In this document: positions 25,851 to 35,104 of the stretch, one piece after another
Layout: the number at the start of each line of letters is the position of its first letter
How positions within the stretch are numbered: position 1 is the stretch's first letter
From: Vibrio parahaemolyticus
Lineage (GTDB): Bacteria > Pseudomonadota > Gammaproteobacteria > Enterobacterales > Vibrionaceae
Reading direction: 5' to 3'
Length of the DNA stretch: 64,000 nucleotides
Assembly: GCF_900460535.1 (NCBI RefSeq)
Contig: NZ_UHIL01000001.1
Coordinates: 2,294,001-2,358,000 of the forward strand
Notes under the pieces: generated by a model
The model's input: the letters and a program-made list of their open reading frames with translations, nothing else
Told to the model about the DNA's origin: nothing
The model's database searches: none
Program-made: the position numbers and the translations under genes

Positions 25851-27575
25851 TTAAGAATATGGCTTGTCGATATGTAGCTCATATCGTTTGATGCTTCTTG
25901 GTGGCTGACAGGATTCAAGCGCACTCTCGGCATCAAATAAAATCCAATCACGGCGGTGGGCTTCCCCTAGTTTTTTCGCTTTGTTGGCATCGAAACATTC
26001 CATCTCATTCCCACCTTGGGTCAAGATATACCGATTCGGCTTTTCTTGTAGCCACAACCAAGCATTGCGCTCTTGCTCTTTGTGATCTGACAAATAGCTA
26101 AAATGTGTTACCGACACAGGTGAAAACAGCAAAAATTGCTCTTTAAATAGCGTCAGTCCTAACTCACCATCTTTACCGATTGCTTTTTGTGCTTCTGACA
26201 TGATCTCTTTAGCCGGCGTGCGAACTGGGTTAAGCAATGTATATCCCGCAACGCTATACCAGACCCAAGTCAGCGCAAGAGCCACCCAAAAGGTATATCG
26301 AGCCTGTACCGTGCGCGTTTTGAAAAATGCGCCAACCCAAATCGCTGCGGCAACAAGAAAGAATACGACGTAAGGGAATATAGAATCGTACTCGCCTAAA
26401 TGCTTCGTGACGGATTTAACCTCTAGACCTGCAACAACAGCGGCAGAAAACAAAACTACGCTTAAAATCAAAACGATAACTTTAAGTAATTTGTCGGTCC
26501 ATTTAGGCCAAGCTTGGTTCGTTAACGCATAACCCGCAATAACAGCAAGCATTGGAAGCGCTGGCAATATGTAAACACCTCGCTTACCCGGGCTCAGACT
26601 AAAGAAAGCGATAACAAGCACAACCCAAGCGAACAAACTTAATAACGCAGGTGATAATCGTAGTTGCTGCCAACACTTCTTATTGAAAAACACCAAGTAC
26701 AGTGGAAACCACATAATGGGAATCACGCTGACAATAAAGTAATACCATGGCTGAATGTGTCCCCAAGAGTTCGCATAACGCTCACCCGTTTGTTTAAACA
26801 AGATGTTGTCTCTGTAAGCAGCAAAATCAGGGTTATGACTGATCTCTACGATCGAAACCATAGGCACAAACCAACATGCAATGGTCAAAAGCATGAACAC
26901 TGGGCCCAGTAATAGCTTCCAAGAAACCGCATCTTCAAAACGGTGTCTGCCAGAAAAATGCAAAAACAAAACGGGTATCAAAAACAACGCGGGAAGAAAT
27001 CCAACACCTTTTGTAATAATGCCAAGACCCATAAACACCCAAGCCAAGCAATACCAAACCCAGTTGGTCTTAATATAGAAGTGTCGCAGCAGCCCATGCA
27101 TGGAGATGGTGATCCACGCGGCTACCATCGCATCAATTTGCGCCGCTTTTGCTTGAATAATAAATTGTGGAGCAAGCAATAGTAAAAAGCCCACATTTCG
27201 CGCAGTTTTGACATTCCACAGCTTTGCGGAAATATCGTAACAGCACACCAAAGCAATTAGGCTGACAATCGCATTAGGTAACATGAACGTTGCTTTTAGA
27301 CTGCCGGTCAACCAATAAAAAGCCGCCATTGACCACATAAATAGTGGCGGTTTATCGGGATAGAGCTCTCCCCCTCTGGTAGGAAAAAACCAGTTTCCCG
27401 ATTGCACCATCTCTCGAGCGACTTCGACAAAGCGTGGTTCATCGGCAGGCCACGGGTCCCGTAACCCTATCCCCGAAAAAATAATGATGAAGGCGAGGAA
27501 CAACAAAAACCATAGGGTTTGATAATAGTCATCACTTTGCCAAACTTGTCGACACTTGGACGTCACTAAGCTCAT
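25851..27575 (-). CDS. ArnT-like lipid-linked sugar transferase (GT39/GT83 superfamily)
   Basis: A 574-residue polytopic membrane protein with about eleven to thirteen helices and the ArnT/PMT-type first periplasmic loop LRDPWPADEPRFVEVAREMV, containing the catalytic-type aspartate (ADEPR). Further along is GGELYPDKPPLFMW. Enzymes of this kind move a sugar from undecaprenyl phosphate to lipid A, core or protein on the periplasmic side. It is last in a four-gene operon (4-base overlap with the gene before). E. coli ArnT uses aminoarabinose, but no arnA or arnB is present here, so another sugar is likely. Confidence 0.85.
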   Translation of the reverse strand: MSLVTSKCRQVWQSDDYYQTLWFLLFLAFIIIFSGIGLRDPWPADEPRFVEVAREMVQSGNWFFPTRGGELYPDKPPLFMWSMAAFYWLTGSLKATFMLPNAIVSLIALVCCYDISAKLWNVKTARNVGFLLLLAPQFIIQAKAAQIDAMVAAWITISMHGLLRHFYIKTNWVWYCLAWVFMGLGIITKGVGFLPALFLIPVLFLHFSGRHRFEDAVSWKLLLGPVFMLLTIACWFVPMVSIVEISHNPDFAAYRDNILFKQTGERYANSWGHIQPWYYFIVSVIPIMWFPLYLVFFNKKCWQQLRLSPALLSLFAWVVLVIAFFSLSPGKRGVYILPALPMLAVIAGYALTNQAWPKWTDKLLKVIVLILSVVLFSAAVVAGLEVKSVTKHLGEYDSIFPYVVFFLVAAAIWVGAFFKTRTVQARYTFWVALALTWVWYSVAGYTLLNPVRTPAKEIMSEAQKAIGKDGELGLTLFKEQFLLFSPVSVTHFSYLSDHKEQERNAWLWLQEKPNRYILTQGGNEMECFDANKAKKLGEAHRRDWILFDAESALESCQPPRSIKRYELHIDKPYS

Positions 27576-28240
27576 ACTTCCTCTTCCATATTCAATAATT
27601 CAACACGACTTTTAATATGATCTCGATAGAGAAACCCTGTGAGTACCGCGCTAACGATACCAAAGAAAATACTGAGATATATCATTGTATTACTCGATGA
27701 ATGAATACCAGCGCCCATCAATGCGAAGATGATAATTTGAGGCAAGTATCCCAACAGACTGGCGGAGATAAAGGCAAAGAACGGCACTCGGACACTACCC
27801 GATAAAACGTTGGTCACGACGTTATTCCCAATCGGAAACAAACGTAGCAAAAGGATTTTGTAAAACGGCTTACGACTCGCAAATGAATTAAAACGCGTCA
27901 TTTTTTTCGGGAACCGTCGATATAGCCAATTTCCGATGAGAAAGCGCGCGCAGGCGTAGTTAAATGTCGCCCCAAAAACACAAGCAAATAAGGTGATAAG
28001 CACGCCTAATTGGACGTGGTATAAATAGCCGAATACCAATGCGATGGCTTGCTTTGGCCCACTCAACGACAAAAACACCACACTGAATGTGAAGATGACC
28101 ACATGCCCTAAAGCCCCGTTTTTTTGAATGTAGCCAACCAGCCAGTTCTTATCTGTGAGGTGAGATAAAACGGGATTATCGAGCTGATTTGCTAACAAAA
28201 CCCCAGCAAGTATAAGAAGTGCAAGCTTTAACCATTTCAT
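27572..28240 (-). CDS. TVP38/TMEM64 (VTT-domain, DedA-like) membrane protein
   Basis: A 222-residue membrane protein with about six helices. It shows VTT-domain features: FGYLYHVQLGVLITLFACVF (F/Y-G-x3-G-type motif) and LLLRLFPIGNNVVTNVLSGS before a reentrant proline-rich segment (SASLLGYLPQ). VTT/DedA proteins include lipid scramblases and undecaprenyl-phosphate translocases. Translationally coupled to the GT2 gene upstream and the ArnT-like gene downstream (4-base overlaps each side), it may flip the lipid-linked sugar or recycle the lipid carrier. That role is inference. Confidence 0.8.
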   Translation of the reverse strand: MKWLKLALLILAGVLLANQLDNPVLSHLTDKNWLVGYIQKNGALGHVVIFTFSVVFLSLSGPKQAIALVFGYLYHVQLGVLITLFACVFGATFNYACARFLIGNWLYRRFPKKMTRFNSFASRKPFYKILLLRLFPIGNNVVTNVLSGSVRVPFFAFISASLLGYLPQIIIFALMGAGIHSSSNTMIYLSIFFGIVSAVLTGFLYRDHIKSRVELLNMEEEV

Positions 28241-28986
28241 TGTTTTGCATTTTCATTGGCAATGCTGACAGCTTTGATCATCGGATTTTTCGTGCGCTTT
28301 TGTAACCAGATCACACCAAACATATCAACAATCCCTACCCAAGCACGGTTCCATGCATTGTAATTGGAAGTGCCTGCTTCTCTGTCTCGGTGCGCGACTG
28401 GGTGAACGACGATCTCCCCGTCCATCGCTTTGATGAGTGCAGGCAAAAACCGATGCATATGATCAAAATACGGCAAGCGCAGATAAGTCGATTTAGGGAT
28501 GACTTTAAGTCCACAACCAGAATCTGGAACACCATCACCTAGTAATGCATGGCGCACTTTGTTCGCCACCTTCGATTGAAACCTAACCCAAGCTGTATCT
28601 AACCTTTTTGCTCGATAACCCGCGATGCAAAAATTCGGATTGCTGACTTTAGCAGCAAGCTCAAGCATCTTAGGCATATCCGACGGATCGTTCTGCCCAT
28701 CAGCATCGGAGGTAACAATCCACTCGCCTTTTGCATGTTTGACGGCAGTTAACACTGCTGTGCTTTGACCGCAACTATGTTCGTGGCTTACCACCTGCAG
28801 GTCACACCCACATTCTTTAGCAGCTTCAAGTGCCTCTTGCACCGTATCATCGGTACTACCGTCGTCCGTAATGACAATTTCGACGTTAGAGTATGCTTCT
28901 AAACTGGCATGAATTTCTTTCACTAACTTCCCAATATTTCCTTGTTCATTTTTTGCAGGAATAACGACTGATATACTCGGTAACAT
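28237..28986 (-). CDS. GT2 polyprenyl-phosphate sugar transferase (DPM1/ArnC-like)
   Basis: A 249-residue family-2 glycosyltransferase. Key motifs are SVVIPAKNEQGNIGKLVKEI, DDGSTDDT (nucleotide-sugar binding) and SDADGQNDP (metal-binding D-x-D), then REAGTSNYNAW before a hydrophobic stretch near the C-terminus. These enzymes load a sugar onto undecaprenyl or dolichyl phosphate at the cytoplasmic face. I take the ATG at 28986; an in-frame TTG at 29034 is less likely. Lacking the two C-terminal helices of ArnC, it is closer to soluble-type DPM1. Confidence 0.83.
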   Translation of the reverse strand: MLPSISVVIPAKNEQGNIGKLVKEIHASLEAYSNVEIVITDDGSTDDTVQEALEAAKECGCDLQVVSHEHSCGQSTAVLTAVKHAKGEWIVTSDADGQNDPSDMPKMLELAAKVSNPNFCIAGYRAKRLDTAWVRFQSKVANKVRHALLGDGVPDSGCGLKVIPKSTYLRLPYFDHMHRFLPALIKAMDGEIVVHPVAHRDREAGTSNYNAWNRAWVGIVDMFGVIWLQKRTKNPMIKAVSIANENAKQ

Positions 28987-29039
28987 AGCTCTAACCTTAT
29001 GTGAACTCTCGACCTTGAAAGTTCTGAATGACAAATCTT

Positions 29040-30044
29040 TTACTTGTTATAAAAATTCCGGTACCAAGCGACAAACTCGGCAATACCTTCTTCTACGGAA
29101 ACTGACGGCCGATAACCAGTGGCTTGATAGAAAGCTGTTGTATCAGCATAGGTTTGGTATACATCTCCTGGCTGCATCTCTCGATAATTCTTCTTTGCTT
29201 CTATTCCGAGTTCATTTTCTATTGCTTTGATAAAATCCATCAAACAAATCGGTGAACCATAACCAATATTGTAAATAGAATAAGGAGCAGAACTATCCGC
29301 TGGAGTACTATTTTCAAACTGCCATCGCTGATTAATTCTTGGTATGACATCAGAAATTCTGACTATCCCTTCGACAATGTCATTAATATGGGTAAAGTCC
29401 CTCCACATATCACCATTATTATTAATATCAATAGACTGGCCGTTAATTATTTTCTCAGTAAAGATAAAAGGCGCCATATCTGGACGTCCCCAAGAACCAT
29501 ACACAGTAAAAAAACGTAAGCCTGTTGTAGGAAGTTGATAGAGATGAGAATAACTATGCGCCATCAATTCATTAGATTTTTTAGTCGCTGCATATAAAGA
29601 AACGGGGTGATCAACATTGTCCGATGTAGAGAAAGGCACTTTCTTGTTTAAGCCGTAAACGGAGCTGGAAGATGCATATATGAAATGCTTGATATGGCTT
29701 TTACGACAAGCTTCTAAGACGTTTAAAAATCCACTTAAATTCGATTCAGCGTAACAATGTGGGTTTACAAGTGAATATCTAACACCAGCCTGTGCGGCAA
29801 GATGGATAACTCTGTCAAACTTTTCTTTCTCAAATAAACGTTCTATGTCATTTTTATTTGATATATCCATATTAAAGAATCGAAATAATGGGTTTTTTAT
29901 AAAATTTAATCTTGCATACTTTAACTCAACATCATAATAGTCATTGATATTATCAATACCTATAACCTCATATCCTAATGAGTTTAGTTTTCTAATAGTT
30001 GCACTACCAATAAAACCTGCCGCACCTGTAACTAAGTACTTCAT
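29040..30044 (-). CDS. NAD-dependent UDP-sugar epimerase, UDP-glucuronate 4-epimerase-like
   Basis: A 334-residue extended short-chain dehydrogenase. It has the NAD loop TGAAGFIGSATIRKL, the catalytic serine/tyrosine/lysine set (ASSSSVYG and YAATKKSNE) and the block RFFTVYGSWGRPDMAPFIF typical of enzymes converting UDP-glucuronate to UDP-galacturonate. Its composition is visibly more AT-rich than neighbouring housekeeping genes, with many ATT/AAT codons, suggesting transfer. First gene of the operon. Related UDP-hexose epimerases cannot be excluded. Confidence 0.85.
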   Translation of the reverse strand: MKYLVTGAAGFIGSATIRKLNSLGYEVIGIDNINDYYDVELKYARLNFIKNPLFRFFNMDISNKNDIERLFEKEKFDRVIHLAAQAGVRYSLVNPHCYAESNLSGFLNVLEACRKSHIKHFIYASSSSVYGLNKKVPFSTSDNVDHPVSLYAATKKSNELMAHSYSHLYQLPTTGLRFFTVYGSWGRPDMAPFIFTEKIINGQSIDINNNGDMWRDFTHINDIVEGIVRISDVIPRINQRWQFENSTPADSSAPYSIYNIGYGSPICLMDFIKAIENELGIEAKKNYREMQPGDVYQTYADTTAFYQATGYRPSVSVEEGIAEFVAWYRNFYNK

Positions 30045-30534
30045 AAATTAACACCATAAGACGCATACAACAAAAATAGTAGTAATTTATTGATATGTAA
30101 AGCTAATTAACTAGCGCCACTTCTTGGTTATATTGAATTTAATGATACTGTGATTTTGATCTAGATTATTATGAAAGACGAAGAAAAACATCCATCTTAA
30201 TAGTGAAGTTAATTAGAAAGAGTATTTTTATTACGTTATTTATATTTCATATTTATTTAATGAAAACTCAATTATTTCCATTCATAATCTACATTTGATA
30301 AAGAATAAAAATACTTACTTCGGTTTTACATTAAGCATAATATCGCCATCCAAGCATTAGATGCTTAGACTTTCTGCTAGCTCACCTCTATCTCAAAGCG
30401 TTTGGCACTGGTACGAACTACACAAATTGATCTCCATCAGTCTGTGCTCCACAGGTTAGTGATACTCTACCGCCAAATATAAAGCCCACGTCCTATGGCT
30501 CAGCAAAGCCTGTAGATAAGGTCATTAAGTAGCA
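30045..30534. other. AT-rich region without recognised gene
   Basis: 490 bases between the epimerase and a small plus-strand ORF. The left 300 bases are strongly AT-rich; the right 170 are near genome average. A short hairpin AAGCAT-TAG-ATGCTT lies near 30350. I see no tRNA, known RNA family or convincing ORF. Confidence 0.5.
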
Positions 30535-30774
30535 ATGTCGATTAATATTTCAGATCTAACAAATGCACTAACTAAAGTCGAACACGTTCATAAAGTTCAG
30601 TTGGAAAATGTCCATCAGTTTTTCAAAACAAACGAAGCTTTATCAATCGAAACATTCAGTCAAATCATCGCCTGTGATTCTATTGATGAACGATTTAAAA
30701 CGATCGACAAAGCGTTTTCGCCCCTAGGTGATGTAAAAACTTACCTATTAGAGGCGTCTTACTTAGTTAGCTAA
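30535..30774 (+). CDS. Small hypothetical protein
   Basis: A 79-residue ORF with ATG start, no signal peptide and no membrane segment; predicted mainly helical and rich in charged residues (LTKVEHVHKVQLENVHQFF). I do not recognise it. Support for being real: it fills the space up to a strong bidirectional terminator 20 bases after its stop, and its composition is protein-like. Against: a weak ribosome-binding site and no operon. Confidence 0.5.
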   Translation: MSINISDLTNALTKVEHVHKVQLENVHQFFKTNEALSIETFSQIIACDSIDERFKTIDKAFSPLGDVKTYLLEASYLVS

Positions 30775-30795
30775 CGCAGCATGATCCACAAACAA

Positions 30796-30822
30796 AAAGC
30801 CCCACTCATATGGTGGGGCTTT
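30796..30822. terminator. Bidirectional terminator
   Basis: AGCCCCAC / GTGGGGCT stem (8 bp, extended by A:T pairs) with a 7-base loop, A-run on the left and T-rich sequence on the right. It serves the small ORF and the binding-protein gene that converge here. Confidence 0.88.
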
Positions 30823-30845
30823 CTTTCTATCTTAGTCAGTAACGA

Positions 30846-32684
30846 TTACAGCTTGTAGCGATCATCAATCACGGTGACTTCTGGGAAGGATTTACCGCTC
30901 TTCATGGCTTTTTCAGTCTCTTTCTTAACAGCTTCATCAATCCAGAAGTTACCGATATCCATTGGATGCAGAACCCATTCCGTTGCTTTAGTCATGCCAT
31001 CTTTTGGAATTTTAACCCAACGCCAATGTGCTACACGTGAGTAAGGCACCATGTATCCAGGAACAATAATATTTGCTTCTTTTACGTATTCTTGAATCTG
31101 GTGCGACAGCTCATAACGTTTATTCTGATCAAACTCTGCATCATACGCTTCGATCAACTTATCGAGTTCTGGGCTACTGTAGTTGGTGTGAGCATTGGTT
31201 TGCGGCTTGTTCGCATTGTCAGAATGCAAGTACTCCCAGTAAGCTGGAATCTCACCAGATCCCATGTTCAGGAATGCCAACTGGTGCTTCTTCTCTAGAA
31301 TGTACTTAAACGCAGATGAACCATCGACCAAGTTCAATGTGAACTCTAGACCTGCCAGTTTCGCTTGCTCTTTTAAGTATGCAATACGAGGTGTCCATGA
31401 GTTGTAACCGTACGTAATCGCAAAGCTTAAACGTTGGCCTTTGTCGTTTACGCGAATACCATCTGAACCTAGAGTATCAAAACCTGCTTTTTCGAAATGC
31501 TTAACCGCAGCATCGACATCAAACTTTGGCGGTGTGTTGTTTGGATCGTCATACTCACCATGACCAAAGCCCAAACCATGTGGCTTACGTGAGTAGTCAC
31601 CACGCATGATGTTCTCTATCATGCCATCAAAATCTGTTGCAGCCATGATGCCTTTGCGCACTTCAAGATTATCCAACAAAGGCATTGCCGTATTCATCCA
31701 TACGCCACCAGCGCCTTGTGGTGATTGGTTGAATCCCCAATACTTTTGGATATAACCTTTTTTGTAAACATCAGTGTTCGTTTTATCGTGCCAAAAGCTT
31801 GGTAGCACCATTTCAAAGTAATCGAGATTGCCTTTTTCGAAGTGCTTCATCGCAATGTCAGGATCGCGAATAACTGTGATACGGACTTTCTCTACGTTAT
31901 AACGGTTCTTGTAGTAACGATTGTTGTAGCCCCACCAATCTTCACCAACATGCTTAAAGGTAACACTTTTCCCTTTTTTAACCTTATCTAGGTAGTATGG
32001 TGCTGCCGTTGGTTCCGCTTTGAAGTTAAATTTACGTACAAAGTTATCCGGCATGCCATCGTTGTTTTCATCCTTCTCACCTTTGAAAAAGTGTTTTGGA
32101 CGAGGTTGGAAGCCATTGCTTGGCATATTAATCATGACCATCAGAGAGTCATGACTCTGTGCAACCGCTAAATTAACGCGGATGGTGTAATCATCAATTT
32201 TTTCCACGCTAACAATGCTGTTGGTAAAAAAGTCATTGTACCAAGGGTCAATAATGTCTTTTGAGGTGTAGTACTGCATCATGAAGACATAATCATCGGC
32301 CGTGATCTTCTCACCATCAGACCATTTCGCGGTGTCATCAAGCTTAAAATAAACCGTTTTATTATCTTCACCAAATGCCCATGACTTAGCCAATTGAGGA
32401 ATCCACTTACCCGTATTTGGGTGACGTTGAGCCATTTTTGGTGTGCCATCCATCAAATATTGACGCAATCCAGAGTTAGCATCCGGGCCAACACTACGTA
32501 ATGTCTGTGGGAAACTTTCGATGTAAGTGCGGTAAGTTCCACCATAAACGGCTTCTTCCGAAGCAAATAACGGCTCATTATTGTTTGAAACCCACTCGAT
32601 ATCAGCAGGCAACTCAGCTGCATGCAGTTGGAAACTGACAGCAGTCAGTGCAGCCAAAACTGAAAATGGCATTTTTTTGGTCAT
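30846..32684 (-). CDS. Family 5 extracellular solute-binding protein (YejA/OppA-like)
   Basis: A 612-residue periplasmic binding protein. The ATG at 32684 (AAGGAAG upstream) gives a proper signal peptide (MTKKMPFSVLAALTAVSFQLHA); the open frame extends 54 codons further without meaning. Family-5 features include LAKSWAFGEDNKTVYFKLDDTAKWSDG and VRKGIMAATDFDGM. Its length and blocks such as FEKGNLDYFEMVLP suggest the YejA branch (peptide or microcin C-type ligands). No permease or ATPase gene is next to it, so its transporter must be encoded elsewhere. Confidence 0.85.
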   Translation of the reverse strand: MTKKMPFSVLAALTAVSFQLHAAELPADIEWVSNNNEPLFASEEAVYGGTYRTYIESFPQTLRSVGPDANSGLRQYLMDGTPKMAQRHPNTGKWIPQLAKSWAFGEDNKTVYFKLDDTAKWSDGEKITADDYVFMMQYYTSKDIIDPWYNDFFTNSIVSVEKIDDYTIRVNLAVAQSHDSLMVMINMPSNGFQPRPKHFFKGEKDENNDGMPDNFVRKFNFKAEPTAAPYYLDKVKKGKSVTFKHVGEDWWGYNNRYYKNRYNVEKVRITVIRDPDIAMKHFEKGNLDYFEMVLPSFWHDKTNTDVYKKGYIQKYWGFNQSPQGAGGVWMNTAMPLLDNLEVRKGIMAATDFDGMIENIMRGDYSRKPHGLGFGHGEYDDPNNTPPKFDVDAAVKHFEKAGFDTLGSDGIRVNDKGQRLSFAITYGYNSWTPRIAYLKEQAKLAGLEFTLNLVDGSSAFKYILEKKHQLAFLNMGSGEIPAYWEYLHSDNANKPQTNAHTNYSSPELDKLIEAYDAEFDQNKRYELSHQIQEYVKEANIIVPGYMVPYSRVAHWRWVKIPKDGMTKATEWVLHPMDIGNFWIDEAVKKETEKAMKSGKSFPEVTVIDDRYKL

Positions 32685-33067
32685 ATTTCTTCCTTGTTGT
32701 GTTTGCGCACTAAGGTCAGTACAAGGAAGACGAGTGTGAAGCTCACGATAGGCTGCGGACACGACAGTACGCAGATAGGAAATAGTAGGAGGATAATATG
32801 AAAGCGACATCCTGCCGACTTCTATATTGATTTCAAAGAGTTTCACCAGGTCATCCTAGACCTTACAACGCAGTGAATGCATCTTCGACATAGTATTCGT
32901 TACCTATTTGTAACGCAAGCCATCTACAGCACATGGTTGCATTTTCGGCTTATCATTATCAATTATGTTATTAAAGTGTGATCGATATAGTGCATTCCCC
33001 TGAAGGACTAAGAATAATCCGTAGAACCTTTGTTCTCATCGGGTAATTCGTTGTTCTGAGAGAGAAA
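32685..33067. other. Intergenic region upstream of the binding-protein gene
   Basis: About 380 bases between the YejA-like gene and the pyrF terminator. It holds the promoter of the binding protein. One TGTGATC half-site near 32980 resembles half a CRP box, but its partner half is poor. Nothing else was recognised. Confidence 0.45.
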
Positions 33068-33095
33068 AAAGGTGAGGCATCCTAGCCTCACCTTT
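33068..33095 (-). terminator. pyrF terminator
   Basis: 11-bp stem (AAAGGTGAGGC / GCCTCACCTTT) with loop ATCCTA; on the minus strand it continues into TCTCTCAG. It lies 23 bases beyond the pyrF stop. Confidence 0.85.
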
Positions 33096-33118
33096 ATCCA
33101 TTTAATGCTCGAGAGTTA

Positions 33119-33820
33119 TTACTTGCTAGCTAAGCTGTCGTTGATAGATTTCAATACGGCAGCAGGGTCCGTCGCCTGAGTGATCGGACGGCCAATAACA
33201 AGGTAGTCAGAACCCGCTTGAATAGCATCAACTGGCGTCATAATACGACGTTGGTCGCCTTGCTCAGAACCAGCAGGACGAATTCCTGGAGTGATCAGTT
33301 TAAACTCTTTACCTAGCTCATTTTTAAGTAGTGAAGATTCTTGCGCAGAGCACACTACGCCATCGAGACCTGAGTTCTTAGTCAATGTCGCTAGACGAAT
33401 CACTTGCTCTTGCGGTTCAACATTCAGACCAATACCTGCCAAGTCACTTTGTTCCATGCTAGTCAGTACCGTTACACCAATCAGAAGTGGACGGTCTTTA
33501 CCATATGGCTCAAGAATCTCACGTGATGCTGTCATCATACGCTCACCACCGCTTGCATGAACGTTCACCATCCATACACCTAACTCAGCAGCAGCGCGTA
33601 CCGCTTTTGAACAGGTGTTCGGGATATCATGAAATTTCAAATCCAGGAATACGGAAAAACCACGTTTGTGGAGTTCACGTACGAAATCAGGACCAAATAG
33701 CGTAAACATTTCCTTGCCGACTTTTAGGCGACATGACGCAGGATCAATTCTATCTACAAACGCTAGCGCATCAGCTTGGTTATCATAATCCAGTGCGACA
33801 ATAACTTTTTGGTCGATCAT
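33119..33820 (-). CDS. pyrF: Orotidine 5'-phosphate decarboxylase
   Basis: A 233-residue TIM-barrel enzyme catalysing the last step of UMP synthesis. The active-site motif [17 protein letters not shown] (Asp-x-Lys-x2-Asp) is present, with phosphate-binding ITPGIRP and [14 protein letters not shown] near the end. AGGAG precedes the ATG. It follows lapB by 90 bases, the same order as in E. coli (lapA-lapB-pyrF). Confidence 0.97.
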   Translation of the reverse strand: MIDQKVIVALDYDNQADALAFVDRIDPASCRLKVGKEMFTLFGPDFVRELHKRGFSVFLDLKFHDIPNTCSKAVRAAAELGVWMVNVHASGGERMMTASREILEPYGKDRPLLIGVTVLTSMEQSDLAGIGLNVEPQEQVIRLATLTKNSGLDGVVCSAQESSLLKNELGKEFKLITPGIRPAGSEQGDQRRIMTPVDAIQAGSDYLVIGRPITQATDPAAVLKSINDSLASK

Positions 33821-33910
33821 TTCATCTCCTAATTATTTTTGGTTCTTTTACTTGTTAGACATAAGGTTAAAAAAATGCAGCGGACAGAAACTCTGCCAGC
33901 TGCATTAAAA

Positions 33911-35086
33911 CTATTCACCATCCAATCCGCGGATTGGCTTGATCGTCCCCCACCCTTTACAGGAAGGGCAATGCCAATAAAGGGAATGAGTAGAGAAGCC
34001 ACACTTCCTGCATCGGTAGTGCGGTTTTACTTTTAATTGTTCTCCAACCATCGCTTGTAATGTAGATAAACTGTCTTTTGCGCGACCGTCTTCAGCCTCT
34101 GCAATGTGGTAGTCAATCAGGCGATAAAAGCCCTTCATGGTTGGATTTTTCAGTAGCTGTTTCGTCAGCAATTCTTGGGCAGCGCCGACGCTTTCATGGT
34201 GAGCGACTAACTGAGCCAGCATCAACTCCGCTGACACCCCTGCCTTTTTATCAATGCAGGCGCGTAAAAACTCGACCAGTTCATCTTCTTGTCCGAGATG
34301 GTGATAGCACTCAGCAATTGTCGGCAAAACGTCGCTCACAAAGTCTTTGTCTTGCTCCAATACACCCGTTAGATACTTAATGGTTTGTTTGTAGTCTTCT
34401 GATTCCAAGTAAATCCGGCCGAGCGAAATACTTGCTCGAACACATTTTGGATCTTCGGAAAGTGCTTTTTTGAAATGCTGGATAGCTTTATTCGTATTGC
34501 CATCAGCTTGGTCTAGCATGGCAATTTCACACCAAAAATGCGCAATATTTGTACGCATACGACTACGCTGATTACCCATTTTAGCTAGCTGATTGGCGTA
34601 ATGAATCGCTTTTTCCCATTCACGCGTTTGCTGGTAAATAGTGACTAACTGTTGGAGCGCCGCCTCTTTGTAATCGGGCTCTTCAACTAATTGTTCGAAG
34701 ATTTTTTCAGCTCGGTCTAAAAACCCCGACACCATATAGTCTTTCGCTAACTGCTGCAGGGCTAAGTTTTTCTGATCTAGAGTCAAACCAGAACGAGAAA
34801 TGAGATTTTGGTGGATACGAATAGCACGGTCGACTTCACCACGAGAACGGAAAAGATTACCCAGCGCTAAGTGAGTATCAATCGTTTCGTTGTCAACTTG
34901 GAGCAATTCAATAAAGTGGTCTACGGCTTTATCTGATTGATCAGAGAGCAGTAAGTTCAGACCCGCCATATACTGACGGGAAATTTGATGAGATTGCTTC
35001 TGCTTGTCTTGCTGAGCGCTGCGATGCCCCATGTACCAGCCATACGCAGCCGCTATCGGCAACAACAAGAAGAGTAGTTCAAGCAT
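33911..35086 (-). CDS. lapB: Lipopolysaccharide assembly protein LapB
   Basis: A 391-residue inner-membrane-anchored protein with an N-terminal helix (LLFLLLPIAAAYGWYMGHR), about nine TPR-like repeats (from residue 40 to 340), and a C-terminal rubredoxin-like metal site (CRKCGF ... CPSCKGWG). LapB (YciM) directs FtsH to degrade LpxC and so sets lipopolysaccharide level. The gene is 18 bases after lapA. All expected features are intact. Confidence 0.95.
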   Translation of the reverse strand: MLELLFLLLPIAAAYGWYMGHRSAQQDKQKQSHQISRQYMAGLNLLLSDQSDKAVDHFIELLQVDNETIDTHLALGNLFRSRGEVDRAIRIHQNLISRSGLTLDQKNLALQQLAKDYMVSGFLDRAEKIFEQLVEEPDYKEAALQQLVTIYQQTREWEKAIHYANQLAKMGNQRSRMRTNIAHFWCEIAMLDQADGNTNKAIQHFKKALSEDPKCVRASISLGRIYLESEDYKQTIKYLTGVLEQDKDFVSDVLPTIAECYHHLGQEDELVEFLRACIDKKAGVSAELMLAQLVAHHESVGAAQELLTKQLLKNPTMKGFYRLIDYHIAEAEDGRAKDSLSTLQAMVGEQLKVKPHYRCRKCGFSTHSLYWHCPSCKGWGTIKPIRGLDGE

Positions 35087-35104
35087 TAAAGTTAAGCCTT
35101 ATCC

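Noticed and set aside
30330..30534. Small RNA or tRNA remnant before the 79-residue ORF
   Set aside because: Only a short hairpin near 30350; no cloverleaf or known RNA pattern.
32975..32996. CRP site upstream of the YejA-like gene
   Set aside because: Only the left half (TGTGATC) fits; the right half is poor and the match is likely chance.
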